From positions 176,495 to 240,494 of the forward strand of contig CAZOOZ010000003.1 in the NCBI GenBank assembly GCA_964581565.1: a stretch of 64,000 bases of DNA, given 5' to 3'. The notes under the pieces are model-generated. The model was not told where the DNA came from, made no database searches, and was given only the letters and a program-made list of their open reading frames with translations. The first letter of the stretch is position 1; the number at the start of each line of letters is the position of its first letter. Positions 62,206 through 64,000 of this stretch are shown here, one piece after another. This DNA is from UBA1433 sp964581565 (lineage in GTDB: Bacteria > Bacillota > Clostridia > Eubacteriales > UBA1433). A program made the position numbers and the translations under genes.

Positions 62206-63870
62206 ATGCATTCCGATAAAATAAAATCAGGTTACGAACAAGCTCCGAAACGGGCTCTTTTAAAAGCCTCCGGCTATACGCAAAACCAAATTAAAAAACC
62301 TCTCATCGGTGTCGTTAATTCGTTTAATGAAATCGTCCCCGGTCATGTCCATCTAAGCAGTATATCTCGTGCGGTAAAAGACGGCATCTTATCTGCCGGC
62401 GGAACACCGATGGAATTTAACACCATCGCCGTCTGCGACGGCATCGCCATGGGGCACGAAGGAATGAAATACTCACTATGTACAAGAGAGCTCATTGCCG
62501 ACTGCATCGAATGCATGGCAATAGCTCATGCATTTGATGCTCTCGTCTTTATTCCTAATTGTGACAAGATTGTTCCAGGCATGCTCATGGCGGCGGCAAG
62601 GCTCAATTTACCTTCCATTTTTATCTCTGGCGGTCCCATGCTCTCAATACCCCATTATGAAAAAAAAGATGTCTATTTGGATCTTAACAGCACGTTTGAA
62701 GCTGTGGGAGCTCTTAAGGCGGGAACGATGAATGAAGATGAATTAGAGCACATAGAAGATCTGGCATGCCCCAGCTGCGGCTCCTGCTCCGGAATGTTTA
62801 CCGCCAACTCCATGAATTGCCTCACCGAGGCGCTTGGATTAGCCTTGCCAGGCAACGGAAGCATTCCCGCTGTTTACTCAAGACGTATTCACTTAGCCAA
62901 AAACAGCGGTGAGCAGATACTTAAATTATTAAAAGAAAACATACGCGTTAAAGATATTTTGAATGAATCCTCTTTTAAAAACGCACTCACTGTTGATATG
63001 GCTTTGGGCTGCTCAACGAACACTGCACTACATTTAGCTGCTGTCGCGCATGAATTGAATTTACCGTTTGATTTAAAAAGTATTAACGAAATCAGCCGTA
63101 TAACACCAAATTTATGTAAATTGTCTCCAGCAGGGACGCATCATGTACAGGATTTGGATTATGCAGGCGGAATCTACGCCGTGATGTCGGAATTAAATAA
63201 ATTAAATCTCATAAATACATCATGTATGACTGTGAATTGCACCAGCTTAAAAGAAAGTCTTAAAGGCCGCTATGTGAGAGATCATAGCGTTATTCGCAGT
63301 ATTGATAACCCGTATAGTTCATATGGCGGATTAGCAATCTTATTCGGTAATTTAGCGCCAAACGGCTGCATTGTTAAAAGAAGTGCTGTTTTGCCGGAGA
63401 TGATGTGCCACCACGGCTGTGCAAAAGTATTTGAATGTGAGGAAGATGCGGTAAAGGCAATCTATTCAAAAACAATACAGAAAGGTGATGTCGTCATAAT
63501 CCGCAACGAAGGGCCTTCAGGTGGTCCTGGCATGCGTGAAATGCTTCAAGCCACATCGGCAATAGCAGGTATGGGGTTGGATGCGGACGTGGCACTTATT
63601 ACAGACGGGCGGTTTTCGGGTGCAACAAGAGGCGCTGCGATCGGACATGTTTCCCCTGAGGCGGCACGAGGCGGACTTATCGCGTATATTAAAGACGGAG
63701 ATATGATTGCGATTGATATCGAAAAAGAAAGTATACAGCTTGAGATATCTGAAGATGAATATATAAAACGCAAAAAAGAATACATACAAAAAGATACGCA
63801 GTTACACGGCTATTTGAAAAGATACGCTCAAAATGTGTCTTCCGCAGATAAAGGAGCGGTATTCATTTAA
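62206..63870 (+). CDS. ilvD: Dihydroxy-acid dehydratase
   Basis: 554 residues, Fe-S enzyme. NCDKIVPGM and CPSCGSCSGMFTANSMNCL carry the cluster cysteines; FNEIVPGHVHL and DGRFSGATRGAAIGHVSPEA are further family blocks. ATG 62206 is chosen over a TTG at 62188 because GGGAGGTG lies 6 bases upstream. Confidence 0.98.
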   Translation: MHSDKIKSGYEQAPKRALLKASGYTQNQIKKPLIGVVNSFNEIVPGHVHLSSISRAVKDGILSAGGTPMEFNTIAVCDGIAMGHEGMKYSLCTRELIADCIECMAIAHAFDALVFIPNCDKIVPGMLMAAARLNLPSIFISGGPMLSIPHYEKKDVYLDLNSTFEAVGALKAGTMNEDELEHIEDLACPSCGSCSGMFTANSMNCLTEALGLALPGNGSIPAVYSRRIHLAKNSGEQILKLLKENIRVKDILNESSFKNALTVDMALGCSTNTALHLAAVAHELNLPFDLKSINEISRITPNLCKLSPAGTHHVQDLDYAGGIYAVMSELNKLNLINTSCMTVNCTSLKESLKGRYVRDHSVIRSIDNPYSSYGGLAILFGNLAPNGCIVKRSAVLPEMMCHHGCAKVFECEEDAVKAIYSKTIQKGDVVIIRNEGPSGGPGMREMLQATSAIAGMGLDADVALITDGRFSGATRGAAIGHVSPEAARGGLIAYIKDGDMIAIDIEKESIQLEISEDEYIKRKKEYIQKDTQLHGYLKRYAQNVSSADKGAVFI

Positions 63871-63905
63871 AATAATTCAATTGATTTAAATGAATATAGT
63901 GAAAA

Positions 63906-64000
63906 ATGCTAACAGTAGAAAAGATACGCGAGGCATCAGAGATGTTGAAAGGCGAGGTTCGGAGAACGGATATGCTGTTATCATCGAATCTTGCAAAGGA
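63906..64000 (+). CDS. ilvA: Threonine ammonia-lyase, N-terminal part (cut by window edge)
   Basis: The first 31 codons: VEKIREASEMLKGEVRRTDML, matching the N-terminus of threonine deaminases (I-x-x-A-x-x-x-L-x-x-x-V-x-x-T). It supplies 2-oxobutyrate for isoleucine and is last visible gene of the ilv operon. It starts 35 bases after ilvD with a weak ribosome site. Only the N-terminus is visible, so the catalytic lysine cannot be checked. Confidence 0.78.
   Translation, partial: MLTVEKIREASEMLKGEVRRTDMLLSSNLAK

Overview
The window looks like chromosomal DNA of an AT-rich anaerobic Bacillota, most likely a member of the Clostridia. The grounds are a CIRCE-controlled groESL pair, a T-box in front of thrS, a LexA box of the Gram-positive GAAC-N4-GTTC type, strong AGGAGG ribosome binding sites, a single-chain pyruvate:ferredoxin oxidoreductase, an acyl-CoA dehydrogenase/Etf module, and cohesin and dockerin modules. 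I see no phage, insertion sequence, CRISPR array or rRNA. No genus can be assigned from the sequence alone.

Layout. 1-9.2 kb: a truncated metallo-beta-lactamase-fold gene, a zinc-ribbon membrane protein, groESL, an ANTAR regulator-tdk-ogg operon, a penicillin-binding protein and an MFS exporter. 9.2-18.3 kb: nifJ, the RNase P RNA, a GT2-GtrA fusion with an acyltransferase, T-box-thrS, and a frameshifted small gene. 18.5-24.4 kb: glmM, PspC and LiaF-like envelope-stress proteins, DUF3892, an M19 dipeptidase, DUF4160 and an OFA-type transporter. 24.5-28.8 kb: a CaiB-like CoA-transferase-etfA-etfB-acyl-CoA dehydrogenase operon behind a palindromic operator. 29-34 kb: two flavodoxin-fold proteins, a metallohydrolase, and an alkylation-repair operon (ogt plus an Ada-AraC-AlkA fusion). 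33.8-37 kb: tRNA-Arg(CCU), a VanY-like carboxypeptidase, plsY and an MFS transporter. 37-42.4 kb: a membrane-anchored cohesin protein, a dockerin-bearing glucosaminidase and aroF. 42.4-48.2 kb: dinB with a small partner, a 34-bp palindromic SOS box shared with a divergent SRAP gene, a repeat-rich zinc-ribbon protein and an aminotransferase. 48.4-58.7 kb: HEAT-like protein, D-2-hydroxyacid dehydrogenase, PAP2, MFS, peroxiredoxin, DsrE, SDR, a YtrA-type GntR/ABC operon and lrgAB. 58.7-64 kb: the branched-chain amino acid operon ilvBNCD-ilvA.

Two systems stand out. First, genes 37184-39127 and 39176-41563 encode a cohesin with a C-terminal membrane anchor and a secreted glucosaminidase ending in a dockerin. 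They look like a matched pair that would tether a peptidoglycan hydrolase to the membrane, in the manner of a minimal cellulosome. Second, the ilv operon is preceded by a 39-codon reading frame dense in Ile, Leu and Val codons, a strong terminator, and a 9-bp alternative pairing. This has the layout of ribosome-mediated attenuation, where a T-box would be the common Bacillota solution.

Other regulatory DNA is unusually legible. There are near-consensus sigma-A promoters in front of groES, nifJ, rnpB, thrS, the aminotransferase, ytrA and ilv, and perfect inverted repeats placed to act as operators at the acyl-CoA dehydrogenase, aminotransferase, dinB/SRAP and ytrA promoters.
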